64,000 bases of DNA from Streptomyces griseus subsp. griseus (GTDB lineage Bacteria > Actinomycetota > Actinomycetes > Streptomycetales > Streptomycetaceae), in assembly GCF_003610995.1 (NCBI RefSeq), contig NZ_CP032543.1, positions 5,208,001 to 5,272,000 on the forward strand, in the 5' to 3' direction. Below the pieces are notes generated by a model. The model was not told where the DNA came from, searched no databases, and was given only the letters and a program-made list of their open reading frames with translations. Both the position numbers and the translations under genes were made by a program. Position 1 is the stretch's first letter. Every line of letters begins with the position of its first letter. Of the stretch, positions 45,566 to 54,945 are shown piece by piece.

Positions 45566-45673
45566 CGGTGCTCCTCGGGTGAGGTCCAGCAAACGGGGGT
45601 GATTCGTGGACTGCAAACCCTGCGCCGCCCTGAGTACGGGTGCTCTCGTACTCACCGCAGTGTGTGATGGGTG

Positions 45674-45715
45674 ACACTAGGAAGGTCTGGACCAATCGTC
45701 AAGAGGTCTGGACCA
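45674..45715 (-). promoter_or_regulatory. Chitinase promoter with two DasR-type repeats
   Basis: On the reverse strand TTGACG (45697-45702) and TAGTGT (45674-45679) are spaced by 17 bp, a good vegetative promoter. Two copies of TGGTCCAGACCT (45704-45715 and 45683-45694) flank and fill the spacer. This 12-bp direct repeat is the known chitinase control element, and each copy resembles half of the DasR dre site. Binding there would block the polymerase. Confidence 0.88.
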
Positions 45716-45754
45716 AAGTTCGAGGAGTGGGCCGTGGCCGGAACGGGCCCGGGA

Positions 45755-46405
45755 TCAGACCCCCAACTCCTGTGCCAGCACGGCCGCCTGGACCCGGCTC
45801 CGCATCCCCAGCTTGGCCAGCAATCGGCTGACGTGCGTCTTCACCGTCGCCTCCGCCATCGAGAGCCGGACCGCGGTCTCCGCGTTCGACAGCCCCTCGC
45901 CGAGGCACCCCAGCACCTCCCGCTCCCGCCGGGTCAGCGCCTCCAGCACCGCCGGATCGGCCGCACCCGCCGCCCGTACGGTCCGCGCCCCCGCGAACTC
46001 CGCGATCAGCCGCCGCGTCACCGCCGGCGCGATCAGCCCCTCGCCGCGCGCCACCGTCCGTACGGCCTCCAGCAGATCGCGGGCATCGGTGTTCTTCAGC
46101 AGGAACCCCGAAGCCCCGGCCCGCAGCGCCCCGAAGACGTACTCGTCCAGGTCGAACGTGGTCAGGACCAGGACGTCCGCCAGCTCCTCCGCCACCACCT
46201 GCCGGGTGGCCGACACCCCGTCCAGCCGCGGCATCTGTACGTCCATCAGGACGAGATCCGGCCGGAGTTCGCGCGCCAGGCGCACCGCCTCCTCACCGTC
46301 CCCCGCCTCTCCGGCGACCTCGATGTCCGGCGCGCTGGAGAGGATCAGCACCAGCCCCGCCCGTACGGCCGCCTGGTCCTCGGCCACCAGTACCCGGATC
46401 GTCAT
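45755..46405 (-). CDS. NarL/LuxR-family response regulator
   Basis: 216 aa from ATG 46405, overlapping the kinase stop (ATGA). Receiver domain with phospho-acceptor Asp in LVLMDVQMP, LTTFD and FLLKN; C-terminal LuxR helix-turn-helix (LTRREREVLGCLGEGLSNAE, ATVKTHVSRLL). Partner of the kinase encoded upstream. Targets unknown; nothing links it to the neighbouring chitinase except proximity. Confidence 0.95.
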   Translation of the reverse strand: MTIRVLVAEDQAAVRAGLVLILSSAPDIEVAGEAGDGEEAVRLARELRPDLVLMDVQMPRLDGVSATRQVVAEELADVLVLTTFDLDEYVFGALRAGASGFLLKNTDARDLLEAVRTVARGEGLIAPAVTRRLIAEFAGARTVRAAGAADPAVLEALTRREREVLGCLGEGLSNAETAVRLSMAEATVKTHVSRLLAKLGMRSRVQAAVLAQELGV

Positions 46406-47604
46406 GCCCGCATCTCCCTCTCCCGTACGGGCAGTTCGGCCCGAACCCGCCACAACTCCGCGCCGTCGGAACCGGCTTCGAACGTCCCGCCGAGCAGCGC
46501 CACCCGCTCCCGCATCCCCACCAGCCCGGCCCCCGAACCCGGCGCGGTAGGCCCGGGGCGGCTGCCGAGCACACTGGTCACCTGGACCGTCAGCACCTCG
46601 TCGGCGAGGTCCAGCCGCACCACCACCGGCCCCGGCGCCGCGTGCTTGAGCGCGTTGGTGAGGGACTCCTGCACGATCCGGTACGCGGCCAGCTCCACCG
46701 GTGTCGGAAGCGCGGCGGACCCCGCCCCCCGGTTGCCCTCGACCACGCAGACCAGCCCGCCCGGCGCCCCGTTGGTGTTCGCCTGCTCCACCAGCGCGTC
46801 CAGCGAGGCCAGCGTCGGGGCGGCGGCCGGGGCCCCGTCCTCACCGCCCTCGCGCAGCAGCCCGATCAGCCGCCGCATCTCCGCGAGCCCCTCCACGCTG
46901 TTCTCCCGGATCACCTTCAGCGCGCTCCGCGAGGTATCGGGGTCGTCGATGGACAGGGCCGCCGTGGAGTGGATCGCCACGGCGGAGAGGTGATTGGCCA
47001 CCATGTCGTGCAGCTCCCTGGCCATCCTGGCCCGCTCGGCGACCACCGCCTGGACCCGGTCCATCTCGGCGAGCCGCGCGGTCTGGGCGGCGGCCAGCCG
47101 GGCTGCCTCGGCGGCGGTGCGGTGGTTGCGCACGCTGACCCCGGTGATCGCGGGGACGAAGGAGACCAGCCCGACGACCACACCGATCAGCAGCGCCTCG
47201 GGCCTGCGGAACCAGGCCAGGAAGCCGGTCGTGGACGCGACGGTGACCAGGAGCGTGGCCACCGGGAGACGGCGGGCGGCGGCCGGGGTCCCGTACAGCA
47301 CGGCCGCGTACATGACGTCCGTGAACATCAGGACGGTCGCGAGGCTGCCCCGGGTGAACTGGTCCGCGACCAGCGCGAGCGCGGCCACGGTCAGCGCCGT
47401 CCGCGGGGCGCTGCGCCGCAGCAGCTCCGCCGCCGCCATCACGGTCAGCGGTACGAGCGTGATCCAGGGCGCGGAGAAGGGGCGGCCGCCCTGGGTGTGG
47501 AGGCCGAGCAGCCACAGGAGCAGCCCTCCGAGCAGCCCGGAGACGGCGAGGGCCACATCGTCGCGGTGGGGGCGGAGCGAGGTGAGCACCCCTCCATCCA
47601 ACAC
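46402..47604 (-). CDS. NarL-type sensor histidine kinase
   Basis: 400 aa from GTG 47604; another GTG at 47589 with GATGGAGGG upstream is possible. Five or six membrane segments in the first 160 residues and no extracytoplasmic domain, so it senses within the membrane. HisKA_3 dimer domain with the phospho-His in RELHDMVANHLSAV; HATPase with YRIVQESLTNALKHA and GAGLVGMRERV. Co-transcribed with the response regulator. Confidence 0.94.
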   Translation of the reverse strand: MLDGGVLTSLRPHRDDVALAVSGLLGGLLLWLLGLHTQGGRPFSAPWITLVPLTVMAAAELLRRSAPRTALTVAALALVADQFTRGSLATVLMFTDVMYAAVLYGTPAAARRLPVATLLVTVASTTGFLAWFRRPEALLIGVVVGLVSFVPAITGVSVRNHRTAAEAARLAAAQTARLAEMDRVQAVVAERARMARELHDMVANHLSAVAIHSTAALSIDDPDTSRSALKVIRENSVEGLAEMRRLIGLLREGGEDGAPAAAPTLASLDALVEQANTNGAPGGLVCVVEGNRGAGSAALPTPVELAAYRIVQESLTNALKHAAPGPVVVRLDLADEVLTVQVTSVLGSRPGPTAPGSGAGLVGMRERVALLGGTFEAGSDGAELWRVRAELPVREREMRA

Positions 47605-47740
47605 GTCCCACCGTCGCCGGGCCTCCCTTCGCAGGCCGATGCGCGACTACATCGAAGGATGCAGTCCCGTTTCGTCACTGCCGACGACGCCCGACCGCCC
47701 GCCGGACGGGAGGCTGAAGGGAAACGGGAGGAGAGAAGCT

Positions 47741-48310
47741 GTGATCGCTCTGCTGGTCGTGGCCTGCGAGGTCGCATTCTGGGTACTGCTGGCCGCCGGG
47801 CTCGCCCTGCGCTACGTCGCGAGGAAGCCGAGGCTCGGCGCGGCCGTGCTGCTCTGCGAGCCGCTGCTGGAGGTGGTGCTGCTCGTGGTGACGGCGATCG
47901 ACCTGAGGAACGGCGCCGAGCCCGACTGGAAGCACGGGCTGGCCGCCGTCTACATCGGCTTCACCGTGGGGCTCGGCCACTCCACCATCAAGTGGGTGGA
48001 CGCGCGGGTCGCGCACCGCTGGTTCGGCGGCCCGCCGCCCGTGAAGCCGCCCAAGTACGGCAGGGCCCGCGCCGTCCACGAGTGGCGCGCCGCCGCCCGC
48101 TGGATCCTCGCCTCGGCGGTCGCCCTGGGCCTGCTCCAGGCGGCGATCTGGTACGTCGGCCCGGGCGGCGGGACCAGCTCGCTGCAGAGCTGGCAGCAGA
48201 AGATGGTCCTGGTGATCGGCATCAACCTGATCATCGCCGGAAGCTACACGCTCTTCCCGAAGCAGGCCCCGAAGGGCGAGGTGACCGAGCGGGAGCCGGC
48301 GGACCGCTAG
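47741..48310 (+). CDS. Membrane protein of unknown function
   Basis: 189 aa from GTG 47741 (GGGAGGAGAGAAGC upstream), divergent from the two-component system. Four or five hydrophobic segments (IALLVVACEVAFWVLLAAG, LLEVVLLVVTAIDL, and two or more in the C-terminal half) and a basic loop with PPVKPPKYGRARAVHEW. It is conserved in Streptomyces as far as I recall, but I know no function. Confidence 0.8.
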   Translation: MIALLVVACEVAFWVLLAAGLALRYVARKPRLGAAVLLCEPLLEVVLLVVTAIDLRNGAEPDWKHGLAAVYIGFTVGLGHSTIKWVDARVAHRWFGGPPPVKPPKYGRARAVHEWRAAARWILASAVALGLLQAAIWYVGPGGGTSSLQSWQQKMVLVIGINLIIAGSYTLFPKQAPKGEVTEREPADR

Positions 48311-48358
48311 GGCCAGGCGTCGCGCGGCGGCCGGCGGTCTGACGACAGGCCCTGGGTC

Positions 48359-48931
48359 CTAGCGCTCGCCGCCCGGCACCCACAGCACGTCCCCGACCTC
48401 CTTGTTGGCGATCCGCGCCAGGATGAACAGGAGGTCGGAGAGGCGGTTGAGATAGGTGGCGGTCAGCGCGTTCATCACCTCGCCGTGCACCTCCAGCGCC
48501 GCCCAGGTGGACCGCTCGGCGCGCCGGACCACGGTGCACGCCTGGTGGAGCAGGGCGGCCCCCGGCGTACCCCCGGGAAGGATGAAGCTGCGGAGCTTCT
48601 CCAGCTCCTCCAGGAACCGGTCGCAGTCCGCCTCCAGCTTGTCGATGTAGGACTGCTCCACGCGCAGCGGCGGATACTCCGGGCTCTCGACCACCGGCGT
48701 GGACAGGTCGGCCCCCACGTCGAAGAGGTCGTTCTGGACCCGTACGAGGACCTTCACCACGTCCTCGGAGAGCTGCCCCAGCGCCACGGCGGTCCCGATC
48801 ACCGCGTTGGCCTCGTTGGCGTCCGCGTACGCCGCGATCCGCAGATCGGTCTTGGCGGTGCGGCTCATGTCGCCGAGGGCCGTGGTGCCCTGGTCGCCGG
48901 TCCGGGTGTAGATGCGCGTCAGATTGACCAT
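48359..48931 (-). CDS. PduO-type cob(I)alamin adenosyltransferase
   Basis: 190 aa. Transfers the adenosyl group of ATP to cob(I)alamin to form the coenzyme B12 needed by mutases and class II ribonucleotide reductase. N-terminal TRIYTRTGDQGTTAL binds ATP; VQNDLFDVGADLSTP, ACTVVRRAER and LNRLSDLLFILAR are the family motifs. Other cobalamin genes are not nearby. ATG 48931. Confidence 0.96.
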   Translation of the reverse strand: MVNLTRIYTRTGDQGTTALGDMSRTAKTDLRIAAYADANEANAVIGTAVALGQLSEDVVKVLVRVQNDLFDVGADLSTPVVESPEYPPLRVEQSYIDKLEADCDRFLEELEKLRSFILPGGTPGAALLHQACTVVRRAERSTWAALEVHGEVMNALTATYLNRLSDLLFILARIANKEVGDVLWVPGGER

Positions 48932-49317
48932 GGGGCCAGCCTAGTTACGCTCCGGCCCCGCGGAAGACACGCGTGCCCACGGTCACAGCCACCACCTGGA
49001 GGGCGCGCTGCCGGAGGAGACCGGGGCAGGGCCCGGCGGCCGGCGGCGAGATGGTGGCGGGCCGCGCCACGGACGAGGTCCCGCGCGACACGCTCGTCCT
49101 TCTCGACGGCATGGCGGCCTCCCCGGTGAGAAGGTCCTCAACTACGCGCGGCGCGCCGCCGGGTGACACCGGGTGGTGTGATGTCCGTCATTCGAGACGT
49201 GACGCGCATCTCTTCACGGCCCCAGCGCCTCCGACGGGTACTAATCTCCGCCGGAGAGCAATGTGAACCGCCGTGAACAGATGCCGCAGAGGCGGACAGA
49301 GAACAAGGGGTGCGAAC
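48932..49317. other. 386-bp intergenic region, possible gene remnant
   Basis: No gene with a ribosome site is supported. One + strand frame ends in a protein-like segment, EKVLNYARRAAG, just before a TGA near 49165, preceded by sequence without coding sense; it may be the 3' end of a decayed gene. The last 120 bp presumably hold the promoter of the dehydrogenase gene. Confidence 0.3.
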
Positions 49318-50166
49318 GTGGCCAGGAAGCTCGCCGTCATCGGAGCCGGACTCATGGGATCCGGGATCGCGCAGGTCTCCGCCCAGGCGGGCTGGGACGT
49401 CGTGCTGCGTGATGTCACCGACGCGGCGCTGACCCGCGGCCTCGACGGCATCAAGGCCTCGTACGACAAGTTCGTCTCCAAGGGCAAGCTGGAGGCGGCC
49501 GCCGCCGAGGCCGCCCTCGCCCGCATCACCACGACCACCGACCTCGACGCCGTCGCGGACGTGGACGTCGTCGTGGAGGCGGTCTTCGAGAAGCTGGAGG
49601 TCAAGCACGAGATCTTCCGCGCCCTGGACAAGGTCGTCGGCGAGAACACCGTGCTGGCCTCCAACACCTCCGCCATCCCGATCACGAAGATCGCCGCAGT
49701 GACGGAGCGTCCGGAGCGCGTCGTCGGCGTCCACTTCTTCTCGCCGGTCCCGATGATGCAGCTCTGCGAGCTGGTACGCGGCTACAAGACCAGCGACGAA
49801 ACCCTCGCCACCGCCCGGGAGTTCGCCGAGTCGGTCGGCAAGACCTGCATCGTCGTCAACCGCGACGTGGCGGGCTTCGTCACCACCCGGCTCATCTCGG
49901 CCCTCGTCGTCGAGGCCGCGAAGCTGTACGAGTCGGGCGTCGCCACGGCCGAGGACATCGACACCGCCTGCAAGCTGGGGTTCGGCCACGCCATGGGGCC
50001 GCTCGCCACCGCCGATCTGACCGGCGTCGACATCCTCCTCCACGCCACCGGCAACATCTACACCGAATCGCAGGACGAGAAGTTCGCCGCTCCCGAGCTG
50101 ATGCGCCGGATGGTCGACGCAGGTGACATCGGGCGCAAGAGCGGGCAGGGCTTCTACACGTACTGA
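49318..50166 (+). CDS. 3-hydroxybutyryl-CoA dehydrogenase
   Basis: 282 aa from GTG 49318 with AAGGGG upstream. NAD(P)-dependent interconversion of acetoacetyl-CoA and 3-hydroxybutyryl-CoA, used in butyrate/PHB and ethylmalonyl-CoA metabolism. Rossmann motif VIGAGLMGSGIAQ at 7-19; catalytic HFFSPVPMMQL and the NxxAxG-like Asn region; C-terminal PLATADLTGVDI and GRKSGQGFYTY. Length matches stand-alone FadB2/Hbd enzymes. Confidence 0.95.
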   Translation: MARKLAVIGAGLMGSGIAQVSAQAGWDVVLRDVTDAALTRGLDGIKASYDKFVSKGKLEAAAAEAALARITTTTDLDAVADVDVVVEAVFEKLEVKHEIFRALDKVVGENTVLASNTSAIPITKIAAVTERPERVVGVHFFSPVPMMQLCELVRGYKTSDETLATAREFAESVGKTCIVVNRDVAGFVTTRLISALVVEAAKLYESGVATAEDIDTACKLGFGHAMGPLATADLTGVDILLHATGNIYTESQDEKFAAPELMRRMVDAGDIGRKSGQGFYTY

Positions 50167-50378
50167 CCGCAGCCGCACCTCCGCCCCCTCGGCCCGCCGC
50201 CAGGGACGGGGAGTGTACCCGGCAGTGTCCGTTCCCCGGCGAACCGACGTCACTCCACCGAGTGAATTCGGTATCGGTTCGCTTACAGACGGCAACTTCC
50301 CTGCCGCTGCGGCAGTCAGTTGTGGAAGAGAAGAACCGAGAGACGACCTCGCCACGGAGCAACAGCAGGGGAGCGCAT

Positions 50379-50702
50379 ATGCATATCAGGGGCGACCACG
50401 CCGAGCTGGTCGTCGGGGGCCGCCTCGACGTCCGAAGCGCGGCGGACGCCCGTACGGTCCTCCACTCGGCCGTCGACGACGGAGCCGGCGATCTGGTGCT
50501 GGACCTGACCGAGCTGAGCTCCTGGGACGCCACCGGACTCGGCGTCATCATGGGAGCCCACCGCAGAGCGGGCCGGGCCGGACGCCGTCTCGTGCTGCGC
50601 GGCGTCCCGCCGCAGATGCAGCGCCTCCTGGTGGCCACCCGGCTGCACCGCATCCTGGCGATCGAGGGCGGGATCGCCGCCGAATCGCTGCCGCGCGTCT
50701 GA
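50379..50702 (+). CDS. STAS-domain anti-sigma-factor antagonist
   Basis: 107 aa from ATG 50379 (CAGGGGAGCGCAT upstream). The whole protein is one STAS domain (MHIRGDHAELVVGGRLDVRS, LVLDLTELSSWDATGLGVIM). The phosphorylatable position is occupied by Trp/Asp/Ala/Thr (SWDATGLG rather than D-S-S-G-L), so switch control by a kinase would have to use Thr. Partner anti-sigma factor not in the window. Confidence 0.85.
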   Translation: MHIRGDHAELVVGGRLDVRSAADARTVLHSAVDDGAGDLVLDLTELSSWDATGLGVIMGAHRRAGRAGRRLVLRGVPPQMQRLLVATRLHRILAIEGGIAAESLPRV

Positions 50703-50923
50703 GTACGTAGCGACCGCCGGGGCAGAAGAGGCGCAATCCTCACCGGAATGTGACGTCCCGGACGGCATGGCACCCCGCCCGTGCGTGGATACTGTGCGAA
50801 GGTCTAGGGTTCGGCCGTCTGCCCCATGACACCCACCCGTGGCAGACACCGGACCGGAAGCGACAGCGGGGCGTGTGAGGCCGGAGGGACAAACCGAGCG
50901 CGACGCGTCTGGGGGACTTGTTG

Positions 50924-53422
50924 ATGGACCCGACACACCAGGGGCCGGAAGAGTACGGGCAGAAGGCCGACGACTCCGACGGCCGCCGCCGGCCGTCCCG
51001 CGACGCCAACGCCGCCGACTTCGGCCAGCCGGCACCGCAGCAGGTCCGGATCGTCCAGCTCACGGTCGGCGACCTCCTGCTCACGGTCAACCCCGTCGAC
51101 GGCAGCGAGGTCGAGGCCTGCCCGCCCGGGTACGAGCCCGACGCACCCGTCCGCCGCACCCTCTCCGAACGCGCCGCCCACGAGCGCGCCGGCGCACCGC
51201 CCGTCCCGGCGGGCCCGCCCGCCCCGCAGCTCCCCCTGCTGGAGCGTCAGGAGGAGCGCGAGCGGCTGGTCGGCCTGCTGGCCCGCGGCCGCAGCGTCCG
51301 TCTCACCGGCCAGGCCGGGTCCGGCCGCACCGCCCTCCTGGACGCCGTCGCCGCCGACTGCACGGACCTGGCCCCCGACGGCGTCGTCCGCCTCAACGGC
51401 CACCGGCGCACCGCCGCCGAACTGCTGTACGCCCTCTTCGACGCGACCCACCTCGCCCCGCTGCACCGCCCCGGCCCCGAGGAACTGCTCACCCTCGTCC
51501 GCTCCATCGGCGCCGTCGTCGTCATCGACGACCTGGAGATCGGCGGGGCCGCCCTCGACGGACTCCTGGAAGCCACCCCCGAGTGCGCCTTCCTCTTCGG
51601 CACCGCGCCCGGCCTCGCCGCCCCCGGCGCCGACGCCCACCTGGAGGAGGTCCTCCTCGCCGGCCTCGGCCGCTCCGCCTCGCTGGAGCTGCTGGAGAAG
51701 GTCGTGGAGCGCCCCCTCACCGAGGACGAGCGGAACTGGGCGGGCGACCTCTGGTTCGAGTCCGAGGGCCTCCCGCTCCGCTTCGTCCAGGCCGGATCGC
51801 TGCTGCGCCAGCGCGACCTGCTCAACACGGACCCCGCGGCCTTCGACGAGTACGACTACTTCGAGCCACGCCCGGACGACGCGCCCCCGGCCCCCGAACC
51901 ACCCACCCCCGAGACCCTGGACGTGCCGCTGCCGAGCCTCGGCGAAGGGGCCGCGCCCGCCGTCCTGCTCGCCTCCCGGCTCAGCGAGGCGGCCCGCGAG
52001 ACCCTGCGCTTCACCGTCGCGCTCGGCGGCGAGGTTCCCCACCAGGCCCATCTGCCGGCCCTCGTGGGCGACACCCACGCGGACGCCGCCCTCGGCGAAC
52101 TCGCGGGCTGCGGACTGCTCTCCCCGGCCGGCCCCCGCTACCGGCTCGCCGCCGGTGTCCTCGCCCAGCTGGAGGCCGGCGGCTACGCGGAGAGCGCCGC
52201 CGCCCACGCCCGTACGGCCGCCCAGCACTACGCCTGGTGGGTCTCCCACCCCTCCGTCACCCCGCAGCGCGCCGTCGCCGAGGCCGACGCGATCGTCGCC
52301 GCGATGGGCCGCCTCGTCCCCGACGGCGAGGCGGGCCAGGCCAGCGCCGCCGTCCTGCTGGCCCGCAGCGCCGCTCCCGCGCTGGCGGCCGGGATGAGCT
52401 GGGGCGCCTGGGAGAAGGCGCTCAGGGCCGGCCAGGAGGCCGCCAGGATCGCCGGTGAGGTCGCCGAAGAGGCCTACTTCCACCATGAGTTGGGCATCCT
52501 CGCGCTCTGCTCCGGCAACCTCGACCGGGCCCGTGCGGAGCTGGAGACCTCGATCTCCATGCGCGGCGCGCTCGCCGACAAGTCCGGGGCGGTGGCCGGC
52601 CGCCGCGCCCTCGCCCTGGTCACGGACCGCTCCGGCCGCCTCGTCCCCCCGGTCCGGTCCCAGGCGGGCGACGACATCACCGCCGTACACCAGGACTTCC
52701 CCGGTACGCCGCCGGGCGGGTCGTCCCCGGCCCCGCCGCTCTTCGTCCGGCAGCCGGCCGAGGAGGCCCCGACCGTGGTGGCGCCGTACCAGGCCACCGC
52801 ACCGAAGCCGGGCGGCGGGCGCGCGGTCCTGGGCGGTGCCCGGCGCAACCTGGCCGCCGCGGGCGCGGGCGCGCTGCTCATCGCCGTGCTCGGCACCGTC
52901 GTCACCCTCGGCCTCACCGCGGGCGACACCGAGGAGCCGGGCAGCCGCAACGTCACCACCGAGCAGTCGTCCCCCGAGGGCAGCCCCGAGGACGGGTTCC
53001 CCGCCGACGAGCCGGACGACGGCCCCGCGCCCGACGACGGCGCACCCGGCAACGAGGCGCCCGCCACCCCGGGCACCTCCGAAGCCGCCACCCCCAGCAC
53101 CTCCGGCTCCCCCTCGCCGGGCCCCTCGTCGCCGGACGGAAGTTCGCCGGGTACGGGGGAGCCGTCGGGCACGCCGAGCAGCAGCACGTCGGGTGCGCCC
53201 ACGCCGACGAAGACCTCACCCAGGCCCTCGCAGTCCACGAGCTCCGGCCCGAGCGTCACGCCCACCGAGTCGGAGCCGGAGCCGACTCCCACGGAGGCGC
53301 CCACGGAGTCCCCGGAGCCGCCGACCACCTCCTCCTCCGCCAGCGGCCCCGCCGAGTCGGCCAGTGCGAGTGCCACCGCCGAGGCCCCGGCGAGCGGCGA
53401 CCCCACCGAGACGGCCGCCTGA
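50924..53422 (+). CDS. STAND-like ATP-binding protein with one membrane segment
   Basis: 832 aa from ATG 50924 (GGGGGA upstream; TTG codons just before are alternatives). N-terminal about 85 residues include a short beta region (VRIVQLTVGDLLLTVNPVDG). An AAA/STAND NTPase follows with Walker A LTGQAGSGRTALL near 130 and VVVIDDLEIG as Walker B; then a winged-helix-like and a TPR-like helical region (to about 590). One membrane segment at about 645-667 (AAGAGALLIAVLGTVVTLGL), then a 160-residue tail of Ser/Thr/Pro/Glu, presumably outside. Conserved next to nucS in Streptomyces; function unknown. A membrane-anchored sensor is a reasonable guess. Confidence 0.85.
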   Translation: MDPTHQGPEEYGQKADDSDGRRRPSRDANAADFGQPAPQQVRIVQLTVGDLLLTVNPVDGSEVEACPPGYEPDAPVRRTLSERAAHERAGAPPVPAGPPAPQLPLLERQEERERLVGLLARGRSVRLTGQAGSGRTALLDAVAADCTDLAPDGVVRLNGHRRTAAELLYALFDATHLAPLHRPGPEELLTLVRSIGAVVVIDDLEIGGAALDGLLEATPECAFLFGTAPGLAAPGADAHLEEVLLAGLGRSASLELLEKVVERPLTEDERNWAGDLWFESEGLPLRFVQAGSLLRQRDLLNTDPAAFDEYDYFEPRPDDAPPAPEPPTPETLDVPLPSLGEGAAPAVLLASRLSEAARETLRFTVALGGEVPHQAHLPALVGDTHADAALGELAGCGLLSPAGPRYRLAAGVLAQLEAGGYAESAAAHARTAAQHYAWWVSHPSVTPQRAVAEADAIVAAMGRLVPDGEAGQASAAVLLARSAAPALAAGMSWGAWEKALRAGQEAARIAGEVAEEAYFHHELGILALCSGNLDRARAELETSISMRGALADKSGAVAGRRALALVTDRSGRLVPPVRSQAGDDITAVHQDFPGTPPGGSSPAPPLFVRQPAEEAPTVVAPYQATAPKPGGGRAVLGGARRNLAAAGAGALLIAVLGTVVTLGLTAGDTEEPGSRNVTTEQSSPEGSPEDGFPADEPDDGPAPDDGAPGNEAPATPGTSEAATPSTSGSPSPGPSSPDGSSPGTGEPSGTPSSSTSGAPTPTKTSPRPSQSTSSGPSVTPTESEPEPTPTEAPTESPEPPTTSSSASGPAESASASATAEAPASGDPTETAA

Positions 53423-53430
53423 CACACGGA

Positions 53431-53461
53431 AGCCGGGTGCCCCGCACAGGGACACCCGGCT
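53431..53461. terminator. Convergent terminator before nucS
   Basis: AGCCGGGTGCCCC (53431-53443) pairs with GGGACACCCGGCT (53449-53461) with one mismatch, between the convergent ATPase and nucS genes. Confidence 0.7.
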
Positions 53462-53473
53462 CCGGACGGCCGG

Positions 53474-54145
53474 TCAGAACAGGCGCAGCTTGTCGTCCTC
53501 GATGCCGCGCATCGCGTCGTAGTCGAGGACCACACAGCCGATGCCCCGGTCGGTCGCCAGCACCCGCGCCTGGGGCTTGATCTCCTGGGCTGCGAAGACG
53601 CCCCTCACCGGCGCGAGGTGCGGGTCGCGGTTGAGCAGCTCCAGATAGCGGGTCAGCTGCTCCACGCCGTCGATGTCGCCGCGCCGCTTCAGCTCCACGG
53701 CCACCGTCCGGCCGTCCGCGTCGCGGCAGAGGATGTCCACCGGGCCGATGGCGGTGGGGTACTCACGGCGGATCAGGGTGTGGCCCTCGCCGAGGATCTC
53801 GATCCGGTCGGCGAGCAGCTCCTGGAGGTGCGCCTCCACGCCGTCCTTGATGAGCCCGGGGTCGACGCCCAGCTCGTACGAGGAGTCGTGGAGGATTTCC
53901 TCCATCGTGATGATCAGTTTTTCGCCCGCCTTGTTCACCACGGTCCAGACGCCCGCCTCATCGCCGGCGCCCTCCTTCAGGGTGCACGGCGGGGACATCC
54001 AGTTGAGCGGTTTGTACGCCCGGTCGTCGGCGTGGATCGAGACGCTGCCGTCCGCCTTCACCAGGATCAGACGGGGGGCGGAGGGCAGGTGGGCTGTGAG
54101 CCGGCCCGCGTAGTCGACGGAGCAACGGGCGATGACGAGACGCAT
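53474..54145 (-). CDS. nucS: Mismatch-specific endonuclease NucS
   Basis: 223 aa from ATG 54145. NucS/EndoMS replaces MutS/MutL in actinobacteria, cutting mismatched DNA on both strands. N-terminal dimerisation domain; C-terminal RecB-like nuclease with [20 protein letters not shown], which provides the Asp, Glu and Lys of the active site. The last residues, DDKLRLF, are the kind of tail that binds the beta sliding clamp. Confidence 0.95.
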   Translation of the reverse strand: MRLVIARCSVDYAGRLTAHLPSAPRLILVKADGSVSIHADDRAYKPLNWMSPPCTLKEGAGDEAGVWTVVNKAGEKLIITMEEILHDSSYELGVDPGLIKDGVEAHLQELLADRIEILGEGHTLIRREYPTAIGPVDILCRDADGRTVAVELKRRGDIDGVEQLTRYLELLNRDPHLAPVRGVFAAQEIKPQARVLATDRGIGCVVLDYDAMRGIEDDKLRLF

Positions 54146-54417
54146 GGTCGGCAACGCTACTCGACGACGGGGCCCCGGCGCGATTTCCCCATCCGTAGAC
54201 CCCTGTCACTCGCTCCTCACCACTGTGCGGCGGAGCGGGCTTGCCCCTCTTTGCGCCCCTTCGATCGTGGCCGGTTGTGTTCCCAATCTCCTGGTGCGGC
54301 CCCCACCGCGCGCTTACCGTGGATGCAGGAGGTCGCCGCCCGTGCACGCTGCGTCGTCGCCCTTCTTCCCTGCCCGTAAGGCCCCGGTCACCGTCCGGGG
54401 TCGCGAGAGGAGAACCC

Positions 54418-54810
54418 ATGTCGCTCGACGTCTCACCGGCGCTGTTGGAACAGGCCGAGCGAGGCGAGGTCGACGAAGCCGACTTCGTCGACTGCGTCCG
54501 GACCTCCCTGCCTTTCGCGTGGGAGATGATCAGCTCTCTGGTGGCTCAGCTGAAGGTGGACGGCGGCCAGTTCGCCGACAACCAGACGCCGCCGCCGGAC
54601 GAGCAGGCACGTGGTCAGCTGCTGCGTGCGCTCGCGAGTGATGCGATACGCGGCGCGCTCCAGCGGCACTTCGGAGTGCGTATCGCTTTCCAGAACTGCC
54701 ACCGCGTCGCGGTGTTCCCGCTGGACGCCTCGGTCGACGACCGGCTGGCCAAGTTCACTTCGGTGAGGGGCCAGTTGCTCAACCAGTCGCCCGAACTACG
54801 GGACTGCTGA
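54418..54810 (+). CDS. SCO5389-family small protein
   Basis: 130 aa from ATG 54418 (GAGAGGAGAACCC upstream); an upstream extension of the frame has no site. All alpha/beta, soluble; SLPFAWEMISSLVAQL and FGVRIAFQNCHRVAVFPLD are the most conserved-looking parts. Conserved in Streptomyces between nucS and the oxidoreductase, from memory. Function unknown. Confidence 0.85.
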   Translation: MSLDVSPALLEQAERGEVDEADFVDCVRTSLPFAWEMISSLVAQLKVDGGQFADNQTPPPDEQARGQLLRALASDAIRGALQRHFGVRIAFQNCHRVAVFPLDASVDDRLAKFTSVRGQLLNQSPELRDC

Positions 54811-54945
54811 ACGCTTCTGCTGCCGCTTCGGGCCGCGGGAGGTGCAACTGGCTCCGGGGCGGCAGCTCCCGTACCACCGCACCACGTTTCACGGCATAAC
54901 GCATCACGCTCCACCGTGAGGTCGTTCCGCATGGACAGGCGCAGG

